From Hungatella hathewayi (lineage in GTDB: Bacteria > Bacillota > Clostridia > Lachnospirales > Lachnospiraceae), in NCBI GenBank assembly GCA_025149285.1, contig CP102274.1:2309501-2373500 (forward strand): DNA of 64,000 bases, written 5' to 3'. Every line of letters begins with the position of its first letter. The stretch's first letter is position 1. The notes beneath the pieces were generated by a model that saw only the letters and a program-made list of their open reading frames with translations, was not told the origin of the DNA and did no database searches. Of the stretch, positions 52,270 through 61,813 are shown one piece after another. Both the position numbers and the translations under genes were made by a program.

Positions 52270-53124
52270 ATGGAAAAAAAGGAAAAAGGATCGTTTGTCG
52301 GCAGTATACTTCTGTCCTCCCCGGTGTGGGATGCAGAAAAGCTTAAAAGGGACTTGCTGGAGGAGTGGGATATCCGCGTACCGGATCTGGAGGCTGATGA
52401 GGAAGGAACGGGCGGAGAACCGATGGGCAGAGAACAGCCGTACAGCGATCAGCCGGGGCAGGAGGCGTCAGACTGTGGGAATTCGGATAACGATACCATC
52501 GTTTTCGAAGCTGATGATTATATGGTGGCCATCAGCCTGATGCCGGCGCCTGTGCCTGCAGGGGAGGCGGAATACTACGCTAAGTCCAACTATTTCTGGA
52601 AAGGCGCGGTGGATGCCGCCAGTGAACACCGGGCTCATATTCTGGTTGCCGTGATAGGGGGAAGGGAGCGGGATCCGTTTGAAGCCGGGAAGCTCTACGT
52701 AAAGATTTCCTCGGCCTGCTTAAAGCAGGAGAACGCTCTCGGAATTTATACCTCCGGGACCGTGTTTGAACCGGAGATGTACTGTGCCGTGGCAGAGGAT
52801 ATGAAAGAGGAAGAGGAGACGTATCCGATTCTGGACTGGATTTATATTGGCCTGTATCAGACGGAAAAAGGGATGAACGGTTATACTTATGGCATGACCG
52901 CTTTTGGAAAAGATGAGATTGAGGTGGTGGAAAGCGCGGCAGCGCCTGCGGAACTTCACGAATTCCTCTTTGATATTGCCAGCTACGTGCTTTACGACGA
53001 TGTCCTGTTACAGGATGGGGAGACAATCGGCTTTACGGAAGATGAGAAGCTTCCGATTACAAAATCGGAAGGTGAGGCAGTAGAAGGCGAGAGCCTGAAG
53101 ATCGCCTTCATGCCTGCGCAGTGA
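52270..53124 (+). CDS. DUF4261 domain protein
   Basis: 284 residues, soluble. Pattern GSILLSSPVWDAEKLKRDL at the N-terminus, an acidic, Gly/Gln-rich insert (about 42-75), then a domain with ADDYMVAISLMPAPVP, HRAHILVAVIGG and GMNGYTYGMTAFGKDEIE that I assign to DUF4261. Function unknown. It starts 9 nt after the corA-like gene with no strong ribosome binding site except GGAGAAAACG, so translation is probably coupled. Confidence 0.72.
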   Translation: MEKKEKGSFVGSILLSSPVWDAEKLKRDLLEEWDIRVPDLEADEEGTGGEPMGREQPYSDQPGQEASDCGNSDNDTIVFEADDYMVAISLMPAPVPAGEAEYYAKSNYFWKGAVDAASEHRAHILVAVIGGRERDPFEAGKLYVKISSACLKQENALGIYTSGTVFEPEMYCAVAEDMKEEEETYPILDWIYIGLYQTEKGMNGYTYGMTAFGKDEIEVVESAAAPAELHEFLFDIASYVLYDDVLLQDGETIGFTEDEKLPITKSEGEAVEGESLKIAFMPAQ

Positions 53125-53189
53125 ACCGCAGCAGTCCCATTGCGGGACTGAACTGCTGAAAGGATTGCGTATGCTTCCATTGAACGTGC

Positions 53190-54188
53190 TTACCAGACGC
53201 CCAGAAAACTCTGCATGGACAGGCTGACCAGGGTAATTCCAATCCAGCAGCATAATCCCAAAAGGATTGGTTTCATCCCTGTTTTTACGAGCGTCACCAG
53301 GTTTGTGTTGGTTCCGATGGCAGCCATGGCCATAATGATAAAGAATTTACTTAAATCTTTTAGCGGTCCCGTAACTGCGGCGGGGAGATGGAACACGGTG
53401 GTCAGTACGGAAGCCAGAAGGAAGAACAGAACGAAGAACGGGAATATTTTCACAAGCTGGAAGGTATTGCCGGAGCCGCTCTGTTCTTTTTTGGTGCGGT
53501 AAAGTGCCAGGAATAAGGTGATCGGTATAATCGCCAGGGTTCTGGTCAGCTTAACAATGGCGGCAGCCTCCAGCGTGTTGCTTCCGTAGAGACCGTCCCA
53601 TGCGGCAGCGGCGGCTGTGACGGAGGAGGTGTCATTGATGGCCGTACCGGCAAACAGCCCGAAGCCTTCGTTGGAAAGCCCCAGAGCGGCGCCGAGCGGG
53701 GGGAAAAGTAACGCAGCGGCAATGTTGAATAAGAAGATGACGGAAATGGACTGCGCGATTTCCTCATCATCCGCCTCAATGACCGGTGCAGTTGCGGCAA
53801 TAGCGGAACCGCCACAGATGGAAGAACCGACCCCGATTAAAATTGCGCTCTTCGTAGGAAGCTTTAAGAGCCGGTAGAGCAGAACCGCAATGAGAATGGA
53901 TGTAGTGATGGTAGCCAGAATAATGGGCAGAGACTGCCTTCCTTTTTCCAGAACCACGGATAAGTTCATGCCGAAACCGAGCAGAACGACGGCGTACTGA
54001 AGAATCTTTTTTGAAGTGAACGCAATTCCCGGGCGGAAACGTTCCTTTCCTTTTATAAACGGGGCAATTGCCATTCCGATTAAGATGGCGCAGACGGGAC
54101 CGCCCACAACCGGAAAGAGCCTGCCTAAAAACCAGGCCGGAACGGAGATGGCGAGACAGATCAGAAGCCCTGCGGTATATTTTTTCAT
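53190..54188 (-). CDS. YeiH-family membrane transporter (UPF0324)
   Basis: 332 residues, about ten helices. Family words: [64 protein letters not shown]. Annotated as putative sulfate exporters; activity is not firmly known. It stands divergently from a LysR-family gene, the usual YeiH/YeiE or CysL-like arrangement. Confidence 0.92.
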   Translation of the reverse strand: MKKYTAGLLICLAISVPAWFLGRLFPVVGGPVCAILIGMAIAPFIKGKERFRPGIAFTSKKILQYAVVLLGFGMNLSVVLEKGRQSLPIILATITTSILIAVLLYRLLKLPTKSAILIGVGSSICGGSAIAATAPVIEADDEEIAQSISVIFLFNIAAALLFPPLGAALGLSNEGFGLFAGTAINDTSSVTAAAAAWDGLYGSNTLEAAAIVKLTRTLAIIPITLFLALYRTKKEQSGSGNTFQLVKIFPFFVLFFLLASVLTTVFHLPAAVTGPLKDLSKFFIIMAMAAIGTNTNLVTLVKTGMKPILLGLCCWIGITLVSLSMQSFLGVW

Positions 54189-54300
54189 AGATAATAATTC
54201 CTTTCCTGTTTGTTATGATCATGATATCATGGGGATAAAATTTTTGGCCATGGAAACTGTTACCATTATACAGAAGGATAACCATTAAATAAAATTCTAA

Positions 54301-54322
54301 ATATTTATTTATTGATAAATAT
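54301..54322. promoter_or_regulatory. Inverted repeat between YeiH-type and LysR genes
   Basis: ATATTTAT (54301-54308) and ATAAATAT (54315-54322) around 6 nt, a 22-nt dyad in the 184-nt divergent region. Its size and AT-rich arms fit a LysR-type recognition site. A TTGATA at 54312-54317 overlaps it, but no well-spaced -10 was found. Confidence 0.5.
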
Positions 54323-54372
54323 ATGTTATGATATGAAAAATGGAAGTATTTTACGAAAGGAGAAAGGTACAG

Positions 54373-55260
54373 ATGCTGGATTTTCGAATGGATACATTTC
54401 TTGCCGTATGCAGATGTATGAATTTTACAAAAGCGGCGGAGGAACTCAACATTACCCAGCCTGCCGTGTCGCATCATATTCACTATCTGGAGGAGCATTA
54501 TCAGGTGAAGCTGTTTGAGTACAGCGGAAAGAAGATCGGACTTACGGAAGCGGGGCGGCTGCTTCTGTCGGCGGCGACGACGATGCAGCACGACGAACTG
54601 CATCTGAAGCAGGCGCTTCAGATGTCGGAAGGCGGGGGACGCCGTCTCGTGTTTGGCGCGACCATGACCGTGGGGGAGTACGTTCTCCCGGAAGCCCTGA
54701 TGCGGCTAATGGATGCCCAGCCGGATATTTCCGTGAAAATGGTGGTAGCTGATACCCAGGACCTGCTGCGGAGTCTTGACGAGGGGGAGATCGAATTTGC
54801 AGTGGTGGAAGGTTTTTTTCAAAAAAAAGAGTATGATTTTCTCGTTTATGACAGAGGGAAGTTTGTGATTGTGGCTTCGCCGGAATACCGGTTTCACAGC
54901 GAGGGAAAGGTGATTGAGGACCTGACGCGGGAACGATTCTTTATCCGGGAGCCGGGATCCGGTACGAGATATGTGTTTGAACGGTATCTGGAAGGCAAGA
55001 ATCTCCTGATCCACGATTTTGAGGATCTGATGGAGATCAGCAACATTGGGGCCATCAAGAGTCTGGTGGCTGATGGACGGGGAATCACATTTTTGTATGA
55101 GGCGGCTGTGAAGAGAGAACTGGAGGAGGGAAGCTTAAGGCGAGTGGAGCTGGAAGACTTTGAACTCAGCCATGATTTTACATTTATATGGAGAAAAGAC
55201 AGCATATACGCTGACTACTACCGCGAACTGTACCGCCTGCTTCGGGGGAGTGAACTGTAA
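54373..55260 (+). CDS. LysR-family transcriptional regulator
   Basis: 295 residues: winged HTH (MNFTKAAEELNITQPAVSHH) and an inducer-binding domain (GATMTVGEYVLPEALMRL; FFIREPGSGTRYVFERYL, the latter typical of CysB/CysL/YeiE-like members). It probably controls the divergent YeiH-type gene, perhaps in response to a sulfur compound. The ATG at 54373 follows AAAGGAGAAAGGTACAG; the upstream in-frame ATG is not used. Confidence 0.94.
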   Translation: MLDFRMDTFLAVCRCMNFTKAAEELNITQPAVSHHIHYLEEHYQVKLFEYSGKKIGLTEAGRLLLSAATTMQHDELHLKQALQMSEGGGRRLVFGATMTVGEYVLPEALMRLMDAQPDISVKMVVADTQDLLRSLDEGEIEFAVVEGFFQKKEYDFLVYDRGKFVIVASPEYRFHSEGKVIEDLTRERFFIREPGSGTRYVFERYLEGKNLLIHDFEDLMEISNIGAIKSLVADGRGITFLYEAAVKRELEEGSLRRVELEDFELSHDFTFIWRKDSIYADYYRELYRLLRGSEL

Positions 55261-55287
55261 CGGCCTCTATTTTCTGAAAGAACACTC

Positions 55288-55349
55288 TTGACAGAATCAA
55301 CTGTATCTGTTATTGTTACAGTGTAAACTGAAATGATAAATGTTACAGT
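55288..55349 (+). promoter_or_regulatory. Promoter and repeats upstream of the VanW gene
   Basis: TTGACA (55288-55293), 17-nt spacer, TATTGT (55311-55316). TGTTACAGT occurs twice, at 55314-55322 and 55341-55349, a direct repeat of 27-bp period that overlaps the -10 and the start region. It may be an operator for an unknown regulator. Confidence 0.5.
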
Positions 55350-55392
55350 TTGCCGCTAAAAGCGGCGAATGGTGTGAATTGGAGTGATAAAT

Positions 55393-57057
55393 ATGAAGAG
55401 AGGCAGATCGAGAAGACGCCGTCGTCAGGCCAGAATGGTAATGTATGGTGGAACCGTCATCTTATTAACTGCGGTTCTTGGAACTGCAGGTCTGGCGTTT
55501 GGTCGGAGAGGAGGCGTCAGAGGGCAGGAATCCTCCGTATCCGGGAACGGTACGGCAGTCATAGCGGAACATCTGACGGAGACAGTAACGGCGTATGAAA
55601 AAACAGTTGCTGAGGGAATTGACATTACCGGTAAGAGCAGGGGAGAGGCTGAGACGCTTTTGAAGGAGAAGATGAAGGGGCTGTCTGTTGTCTGGCAGGA
55701 TGAGACGGTGTCTGTGGAGGAAGTAACCGGAGACGCGGTCGCAGGACTTCTGGATAAAATCTATGGGGACGGTCAGATGAAATCCGGTACATTTACCCTG
55801 GATACGGATTCACTGAAGGAGTCCTTCACTGTTCTTGCGAAAAAACTTGCCGGGAAATGGAACCGCGGGGCGGTTGATTCCCAACTGGCTTCTTTTGATA
55901 AGGAGACCGGTATCTACACGTATTCGGAGGCAAAAGCAGGAAGCTCGCTCAATGAGGACGAACTGGTACAGAGTCTTATGGAGGCAGTGAAGGCAAGAAC
56001 TTATGATACTGCCGTGATACCGGAATTTACGGAGATTTCTCCGAAACGCACTGCGGCGCAGGCGAAGGAGCAGTACCAGGTAATCGGAAGCTTTACCACG
56101 AAGACGACAAATAATAAAAACCGGAATGAGAATATCCGCCTGGCGGTGGAAGCAATCGACGGCCGCATTTTAAAGCCGGGTGAGGAGTTTTCCTTTAATC
56201 TGGCTACGGGGAACCGGACGAAGGACAAGGGATATCAGCCTGCCGGTGCATATCGGAATGGAGTGCTGATTGAGGAACCGGGCGGTGGTGTGTGTCAGGT
56301 GTCTACCACACTTTACAACGCCATCGTAAGTTCGGGGCTCACAGCGACGGAACGTCATTCCCACAGCTTTACTCCGAGTTACATACAGCCGGGAGAGGAT
56401 GCCATGGTCAGCTTTGACGGCTATGCCGGACCTGATCTTAAGTTTGTAAATTCGGCACAGACTACAGTGGCGGTCCGCGCGTCTTTAAAGGATAATACAC
56501 TGAAGATCTCCATTGTCGGACTTCCGATTCTGGAGGATGGCGTGAAGGTGACCCTGCGTTCTGAGAAGGTGAGGGACGTCGAGCCTCCGGCGCCGGTATA
56601 TGAGGCTAATGACGGGCTTCCGGCCGGTACGGAAAAGGTCGTTGACCAGGGGCAGAAAGGCGGAGTGTGGAAGACGTTCCGCGTAGTGACGAAGGACGGA
56701 AACGTTGTGGAAGAGACACCTCTTCACAATACGACGTACCGCGGTAAAGCATCGGTGATTCAAAAGAATGAGAATGCGGCTGGCACCGGTGAGAACTCTG
56801 CCGAGGCGGGAGCAAACGAGAGCGCAGCAGGAGGACAGACGCAGGAGAATACAGGACAGGCAGCCGGTGCCGGGAATGCGGAAGGCGGGAGTTCTGGGCA
56901 GCAGGAAGGGATGCCGCAGGATATCAGTCAGCAGGGAGAACCGAAGCAGGAGGCGGGCCAGCAGGCAGCACAGCCGGAGGCCGAACCGCAGCAGGAGCCG
57001 CAATCCCAGCAGACACCGTCGGCTGATGCTGTCGTGGTACCGACTTTTCCGGGGTAG
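55393..57057 (+). CDS. VanW-family cell-surface protein with PG_binding_4 and G5 domains
   Basis: 554 residues. Basic N-terminus (RGRSRRRRRQARM) and one membrane helix (about 17-38); then PG_binding_4 (about 70-205, VAEGIDITGKSRGEAETLL), VanW domain (about 235-350, LKPGEEFSFN and PGGGVCQVSTTLYNA), and a G5-like domain (about 395-450). The last 95 residues are low-complexity (Gly/Glu/Gln/Ala/Pro) and would reach into the wall. YoaR-like proteins of this type are common in clostridia; role in wall metabolism or vancomycin response is unproven. ATG 55393 lies 9 nt from GGAG. Confidence 0.9.
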   Translation: MKRGRSRRRRRQARMVMYGGTVILLTAVLGTAGLAFGRRGGVRGQESSVSGNGTAVIAEHLTETVTAYEKTVAEGIDITGKSRGEAETLLKEKMKGLSVVWQDETVSVEEVTGDAVAGLLDKIYGDGQMKSGTFTLDTDSLKESFTVLAKKLAGKWNRGAVDSQLASFDKETGIYTYSEAKAGSSLNEDELVQSLMEAVKARTYDTAVIPEFTEISPKRTAAQAKEQYQVIGSFTTKTTNNKNRNENIRLAVEAIDGRILKPGEEFSFNLATGNRTKDKGYQPAGAYRNGVLIEEPGGGVCQVSTTLYNAIVSSGLTATERHSHSFTPSYIQPGEDAMVSFDGYAGPDLKFVNSAQTTVAVRASLKDNTLKISIVGLPILEDGVKVTLRSEKVRDVEPPAPVYEANDGLPAGTEKVVDQGQKGGVWKTFRVVTKDGNVVEETPLHNTTYRGKASVIQKNENAAGTGENSAEAGANESAAGGQTQENTGQAAGAGNAEGGSSGQQEGMPQDISQQGEPKQEAGQQAAQPEAEPQQEPQSQQTPSADAVVVPTFPG

Positions 57058-57071
57058 AGTGAAGGGGAAAG

Positions 57072-57132
57072 AAATGCCATTTGGGACAAGATTTATCTTT
57101 AAAGATATATCTCGTCCCAAATGGCATTTTTT
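57072..57132 (+). terminator. Terminator after the VanW gene
   Basis: AAATGCCATTTGGGAC (57072-57087) pairs perfectly with GTCCCAAATGGCATTT (57114-57129). An inner AAGAT/ATATCT helix extends it, and T continues to 57132. The left foot has an A-run, but no gene converges from the right. Confidence 0.92.
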
Positions 57133-57219
57133 ATGTCTGAGAGGCTGATGCCCAGCAGATAAATCGGATATAACTAGAAGAGGATCGTAGTGTGCTGTCG
57201 GAATATAGTTACAGTAAAA

Positions 57220-57372
57220 TTGTAAATAAAGCAATTGAACTATTTATTAATTATTATTATAATAAAAAATAATATACAATATAAATAAAAACAAATAATT
57301 TAATCATAATATATTGACATAATATACAAAATATAGTATTTTATTATTATAAAAATAATAATTAAGAGGAGG
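57220..57372. promoter_or_regulatory. Very AT-rich promoter region of the second transporter operon
   Basis: About 150 bases are nearly all A/T, unlike the surrounding genes of about 45-50% GC. TTGACA (57314-57319) with 17-nt spacing to TATTTT (57337-57342) is a possible promoter, about 30 nt before the ribosome binding site AAGAGGAGGAAGC. Such AT-rich leaders can bend DNA or bind nucleoid proteins. No palindromic operator stands out beyond random AT repeats. Confidence 0.5.
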
Positions 57373-57379
57373 AAGCAAA

Positions 57380-58693
57380 ATGAAAAAAAGTATTTTTATG
57401 ATTTTAATGATATTAATACTTTGCCTTACAGCCTGCGGACAGCAAAAGGAAGTTCCAAAAGAAAGTGGTACTACAGGGGAAACTGTTAAATCAGGTAAAC
57501 TGAATGTATTGTTTATGTCAGGCGTCTATGCAGACTCAGCCCGTTCTATGACGGATGAGTTTAAAGAAAAAACAGGGTACGACGTAGAAGTTAACGATGT
57601 TCCGTTTTCCTCATTTCATGAGACTGCAATGCTGGATTTTGCCAGTCAGGCGGGAAGTTACGATGTTGTTGCAGTCAATCTATCCTGGCTAGGAGAATTT
57701 GCCCCACATTTGGAACCTTTAGATGACAGGGTAAAAGAGAGTGGTATGGAAGTAGATAAATTTATACCCAGTGTCTATGATGCCTGTAAGTGGAATGATG
57801 TACTGTATGGATTTCCAAAGGCGCCGACTCCAAATATGATGGCATACCGCACGGATTTGATCGATACGCCTCCAAAGACGTACGAAGAGTATATGCAAAT
57901 GGCCGAGAAATTCAATGATCCGGGCAATGGAATGTACGGAATTTCTATTCCGGGTAAGAAAGAGCAGTATGCAGTTCTTTATCTTGTGCGCTCATGGGCC
58001 ATGGGAGCTGATGTGGCGGATAAGGACTGGAATGTTATTGTTAACGGAGAAGTCGGGCGCAGTGCCATGGAGCAGTTGGGGGAAGTTACGAAGTATTCTG
58101 ACCCGGCTGGTCTGTCATGGGGGCTTGAAGAATCCATTAACGCTTTCCTTCAGGGAAAAGCAGCATTCTGCGAGGCGTGGCCGACACTGGGAATCATACA
58201 GGCGGCGGATGATCCGGAAAAATCCAAGATAGTGGATAACTGGGCTATCGCCCCGTTCCCTCAGGAAAAAACAGGGATTAACCAGATGAGTATCTGGTGC
58301 GTGGCTGTTTCTAAGTATTCCAAAAACAAGGATGCGGCATTCCAGTGGATCAAGGATTACTCCAGCCTGGAAAAACAGGAGAAGTTTTTCGATGAATTCG
58401 GTATTCTGCCTTCCTACACCAGCTTTTGGGAAAAGGAGGAGGTAAAGAATTCCAAGATGGGTCCATTGGGAGATGGGTTAAAGACGAGCCTTCCAAAGTG
58501 GCGAATACCAGTGTCTGCGGAACTCGATTCTATTATGGCTAATGCAGTCAGCTCATATATGTCTAAACAAATGACGCTGGATCAGGCAATGGAATTTTTT
58601 GATTCTGAACTGAACCGGGCGATTAAGAATAATCCACCGCCTGCTGACAGTAAAAATGATAATGCAATCGCAATAGAAAAAGCTTTGAAATAA
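57380..58693 (+). CDS. CUT1 ABC transporter sugar-binding lipoprotein
   Basis: 437 residues. Signal peptide with lipobox LTAC (Cys19), then a SBP_bac_1 domain (KLNVLFMSGVYADSARSMTDEF; GFPKAPTPNMMAYRTDLID). It binds a sugar or oligosaccharide for the following two permeases. In an operon with an AGE epimerase and a sulfatase, an amino sugar or sulfated glycan piece is likely. AGAGGAGGAAGCAAA precedes the ATG. Confidence 0.95.
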   Translation: MKKSIFMILMILILCLTACGQQKEVPKESGTTGETVKSGKLNVLFMSGVYADSARSMTDEFKEKTGYDVEVNDVPFSSFHETAMLDFASQAGSYDVVAVNLSWLGEFAPHLEPLDDRVKESGMEVDKFIPSVYDACKWNDVLYGFPKAPTPNMMAYRTDLIDTPPKTYEEYMQMAEKFNDPGNGMYGISIPGKKEQYAVLYLVRSWAMGADVADKDWNVIVNGEVGRSAMEQLGEVTKYSDPAGLSWGLEESINAFLQGKAAFCEAWPTLGIIQAADDPEKSKIVDNWAIAPFPQEKTGINQMSIWCVAVSKYSKNKDAAFQWIKDYSSLEKQEKFFDEFGILPSYTSFWEKEEVKNSKMGPLGDGLKTSLPKWRIPVSAELDSIMANAVSSYMSKQMTLDQAMEFFDSELNRAIKNNPPPADSKNDNAIAIEKALK

Positions 58694-58757
58694 GGGCGTG
58701 GGGGAGTGCAGTGGTTGCCGGTGCCTCCCCTTTTTGCTTGATGATCCGGAGGAATTT

Positions 58758-59657
58758 ATGAGAAGAGAAGAGAAAAAGAAGAGAATATCGGAGGATCAGG
58801 TGACGACATGGCTGTTTTTGATGCCGGCGCTTATTATTGTACTGGTTGCTGTGATCATTCCTCTGTGCAATTCGTTTGTGTTGAGTTTTGAAAAAGTAAG
58901 GATTAATGTACCTGGATTCATACCGCAGCTTGTAGGTCTGGATAATTATCTGCGGATGCTTGATGATCCGGTTTTTATCCGCAGTGTTCAAAATACTGCC
59001 CTTTTTGCCTTTGCATCAGTTCCTGTGGAACTGATACTCGGTATGATGCTGGCGATGATGCTGTCTGGAGATAGTACCGGGGCGCGGATTATGCGCTCGA
59101 TTATGTTGATCCCGATGATTATGGCTCCGGTGGCAGCAGGTACTATGTGGAGAATGATGCTGGATAAAAATACAGGTATTATCAATTATTTGCTGACCTG
59201 TATCGGAATACCTGCTGTTGACTGGCTTGGTAATCCGAAGTTGGCTATATTTTCTGTAATTATGGTAGATGTCTGGAGGATGACTCCGTGGTTTGCTCTG
59301 CTCCTGATTTCAGGAATCAAATCAATTCCCGGTGATACCATAGAAGCGGCTCTCGTGGATGGGGCAACTAAATGGAAGTGCTTCCGTTATGTGATCCTTC
59401 CTCAGCTGTACCGGGTACTGACTCTGGTGCTGATGCTGCGAGTTATAGATGCCTTCAAGGTTTTCGATATTGTCTTTGTTATGACAGGAGGAGGACCGGG
59501 AATGGCGACCGAGATGCTCCCGAGTTATATTTACGCCCAGGGTCTGCGATATTTTGACGCGGGATACGCGGCGGCACTGGCTCTTGTATTCATCGCAGCC
59601 ATGGCAGTTTTTTCATCGGTGTTCGTATTCTTAAGATCCAGAGGCCGGGATGAGTAA
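58758..59657 (+). CDS. CUT1 ABC permease (MalF/UgpA type)
   Basis: 299 residues, six helices, EAA loop TIEAALVDGATKWKCFRYVI. N-terminal FLMPALIIVLVAVIIPL. The start at 58758 follows GGAGGAATTT; the frame is open upstream without such a site. Partner of the next permease. Confidence 0.95.
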   Translation: MRREEKKKRISEDQVTTWLFLMPALIIVLVAVIIPLCNSFVLSFEKVRINVPGFIPQLVGLDNYLRMLDDPVFIRSVQNTALFAFASVPVELILGMMLAMMLSGDSTGARIMRSIMLIPMIMAPVAAGTMWRMMLDKNTGIINYLLTCIGIPAVDWLGNPKLAIFSVIMVDVWRMTPWFALLLISGIKSIPGDTIEAALVDGATKWKCFRYVILPQLYRVLTLVLMLRVIDAFKVFDIVFVMTGGGPGMATEMLPSYIYAQGLRYFDAGYAAALALVFIAAMAVFSSVFVFLRSRGRDE

Positions 59658-59668
59658 AGGAGGAAATC

Positions 59669-60535
59669 ATGAGACGGAAAGAAAATGACAGAATCAGCAG
59701 TACGATTACAGACTTTCTCGGAAAGCCAACGAAATGGATTTTTATCACATTGTTTGCGGTATCCGTAATCTTGCCTTTGTATTGGCTTGCGACGAATGCA
59801 GTAAAAGTTGAGGCGGATTATCTTGCAAGTCCTCCGGTTATCGTACCAACGCGGATTACAACAGAAAATTTTATAAAAATTTTTGTAAATGATGGTGTGG
59901 GCAAAGGATTGTATAATTCAGCTGTCATCACCGCAGTATCGACGTTTCTGGCAGCGTCTTTTGGAAGTCTGGCAGCCTATGCGCTGACTAAAGGAAAATT
60001 GGGAAAAAGGACACGGAGTATATTTGCCGGCTGGTTTCTGCTGCAGAAGATGTATCCGGCGGTAGCTACGGCGATACCAATTTACCTGGTTATGCGCAGC
60101 CTGCATTTGATTGATACAAAGACGGCCATGATTATCTTAAATACAAGCTTTAATTTTCCTATGGTAATCTGGCTGATGATGGGATTTTTTCAGGAGGTGC
60201 CGGAAAGTATAGAAGAATCAGGAAAGATCGACGGATGCAGTATGGCGCAGCGATTCTTCTACCTGGTTCTTCCGATTGTGAAGCCGGGGCTTGTGGCTTC
60301 TGCAATCCTGACATTTGTCAGTACATGGAATGAATTTTTGTTCGCCGTTATTCTAAGTGTAAGAAATGCTAAGACACTGCCGGTAATTATTTCCGGCTTT
60401 ATAACGGATCGAGGACTGGAATGGGGACCGATGGCGGCTACCGGTATAGTAATTATTATCCCGGTCTTTGTAGTTGTATGGCTGCTGCAAAAGGATTTTG
60501 TGCAGGGAATGACAATGGGAGCGGTAAAAGGTTAA
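59669..60535 (+). CDS. CUT1 ABC permease (MalG/UgpE type)
   Basis: 288 residues, six helices, EAA loop SIEESGKIDGCSMAQRFFYL. C-terminal LLQKDFVQGMTMGAVKG is usual for MalG-like proteins. AAAGGAGGAAATC precedes the ATG, 11 nt after the first permease. No ATPase gene follows. Confidence 0.95.
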   Translation: MRRKENDRISSTITDFLGKPTKWIFITLFAVSVILPLYWLATNAVKVEADYLASPPVIVPTRITTENFIKIFVNDGVGKGLYNSAVITAVSTFLAASFGSLAAYALTKGKLGKRTRSIFAGWFLLQKMYPAVATAIPIYLVMRSLHLIDTKTAMIILNTSFNFPMVIWLMMGFFQEVPESIEESGKIDGCSMAQRFFYLVLPIVKPGLVASAILTFVSTWNEFLFAVILSVRNAKTLPVIISGFITDRGLEWGPMAATGIVIIIPVFVVVWLLQKDFVQGMTMGAVKG

Positions 60536-60571
60536 GAACAGGACGGCTGCAGCCGGGAAGGAGGAACGGAA

Positions 60572-61813
60572 TTGCATAAAACAGGTCATTTAGCTGAAGA
60601 GGCACCAGTCTGGTATGAAATCGTAAGGAATTGTCTTTTGAACGACATTTTAAGCTTTTGGAAGGAGAGGACTGCGGATTATGAATATGGAGGATACATA
60701 ACTTCCTTTGACAGGGAGGGAAACTGTACTGGAAAAGAGAAAAATATTTGGCTTCAGGCCAGACAGGTATGGATGTTTGCGACAATATACAGCAGGGTAG
60801 AAAAGGACCCGGTATGGCTGGAACTGGCGAAGAGGGGGAGAGATTATCTGGTCTCCCATGCCTGTGCGGGAAATGGGAGATGGTATTATCTTCTTGATGA
60901 GAATGGGACAGTGCAGCAGGGAACAATTTCTCTGTATACAGATATGTTTGTTTTAATGGCACTTAGCGCGTATGCCGAGGCCTCAGGGTTGATGGAGGAC
61001 AAGATCGTAATTCAGGAGACATTTGACAGCCTGTATCAAAATGTACGAAATGATAATTGCCGGGATACATTTCCTCAGGAATTTCAGGAGGGAGTTGTGA
61101 GCCATGGGAGATATATGATCTGTCTGAATGCTGTGGCCTGTGCAAGGGAATATTTAGATGGAAATAAAGCGGATGAGCTGATTCGTTTCTGCATGGACAG
61201 AATATTTGGCGTACTCGGGTATGGAGAGGATGGAACTATTTATGAGGCAAGAACTCTTCAGGGAGGATATATTGACAGCGAGGAAGGACACCGAATTAAC
61301 CCGGGACATATCTTTGAATCCATGTGGTTTGTGCTGGAACAGGCGGAACGTGTCGGCAGACTGGAATATGAGGAACGTGCTCTTCATACGATCATGGCAA
61401 CGTTTCAGCGGAGCCGTGACGAAATATACGGAGGAATCCTTCATATGTTAAGCGATAATGGAACTGATGAGCAGTATAAAGACTGGAATGCAGCGCGTAA
61501 TTTAAAATGGGATGAAAAAGTCTGGTGGACGCAGGCGGAGGCTCTCTGTGCTCTGCTTACATTTGCCGACAGAACCGGTGATGATGAGGTATGGAAAGAA
61601 TTTAAAACACTTTTTCTCTGGTGCAGGGAGCACTTCTTTGATCCAGAATATCGGGAGTGGTATGCGGTATTAAACCGGAATGGATCACCGAGAATTATGC
61701 TCAAGGGTGGAATTCAAAAGGCGGCATTTCACATACCGAGAGCGTTGTTCCAGTGCAGTTGTATACTGAAAAAATATGTGGTGGAAACGGGAGAGTACGA
61801 TGCGCAGACCTAA
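60572..61813 (+). CDS. AGE-family (N-acylglucosamine 2-epimerase) protein
   Basis: 413 residues of the alpha/alpha-barrel AGE family: WLQARQVWMFATIYSRVE, GRWYYLLDENG, NPGHIFESMWFVLEQ (with the conserved His) and KVWWTQAEALCALL. Family members epimerise N-acetylglucosamine to N-acetylmannosamine or isomerise/epimerise free sugars such as cellobiose or mannose. It lies between sugar permeases and a sulfatase gene. Start is TTG 60572, 8 nt from AAGGAGG. Confidence 0.9.
   Translation: MHKTGHLAEEAPVWYEIVRNCLLNDILSFWKERTADYEYGGYITSFDREGNCTGKEKNIWLQARQVWMFATIYSRVEKDPVWLELAKRGRDYLVSHACAGNGRWYYLLDENGTVQQGTISLYTDMFVLMALSAYAEASGLMEDKIVIQETFDSLYQNVRNDNCRDTFPQEFQEGVVSHGRYMICLNAVACAREYLDGNKADELIRFCMDRIFGVLGYGEDGTIYEARTLQGGYIDSEEGHRINPGHIFESMWFVLEQAERVGRLEYEERALHTIMATFQRSRDEIYGGILHMLSDNGTDEQYKDWNAARNLKWDEKVWWTQAEALCALLTFADRTGDDEVWKEFKTLFLWCREHFFDPEYREWYAVLNRNGSPRIMLKGGIQKAAFHIPRALFQCSCILKKYVVETGEYDAQT

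Noticed and set aside
53130..53148. Terminator CAGTCCC/GGGACTG between the DUF4261 and YeiH-type genes
   Set aside because: Only 7 bp and no T-run on either side, so not listed as a terminator.
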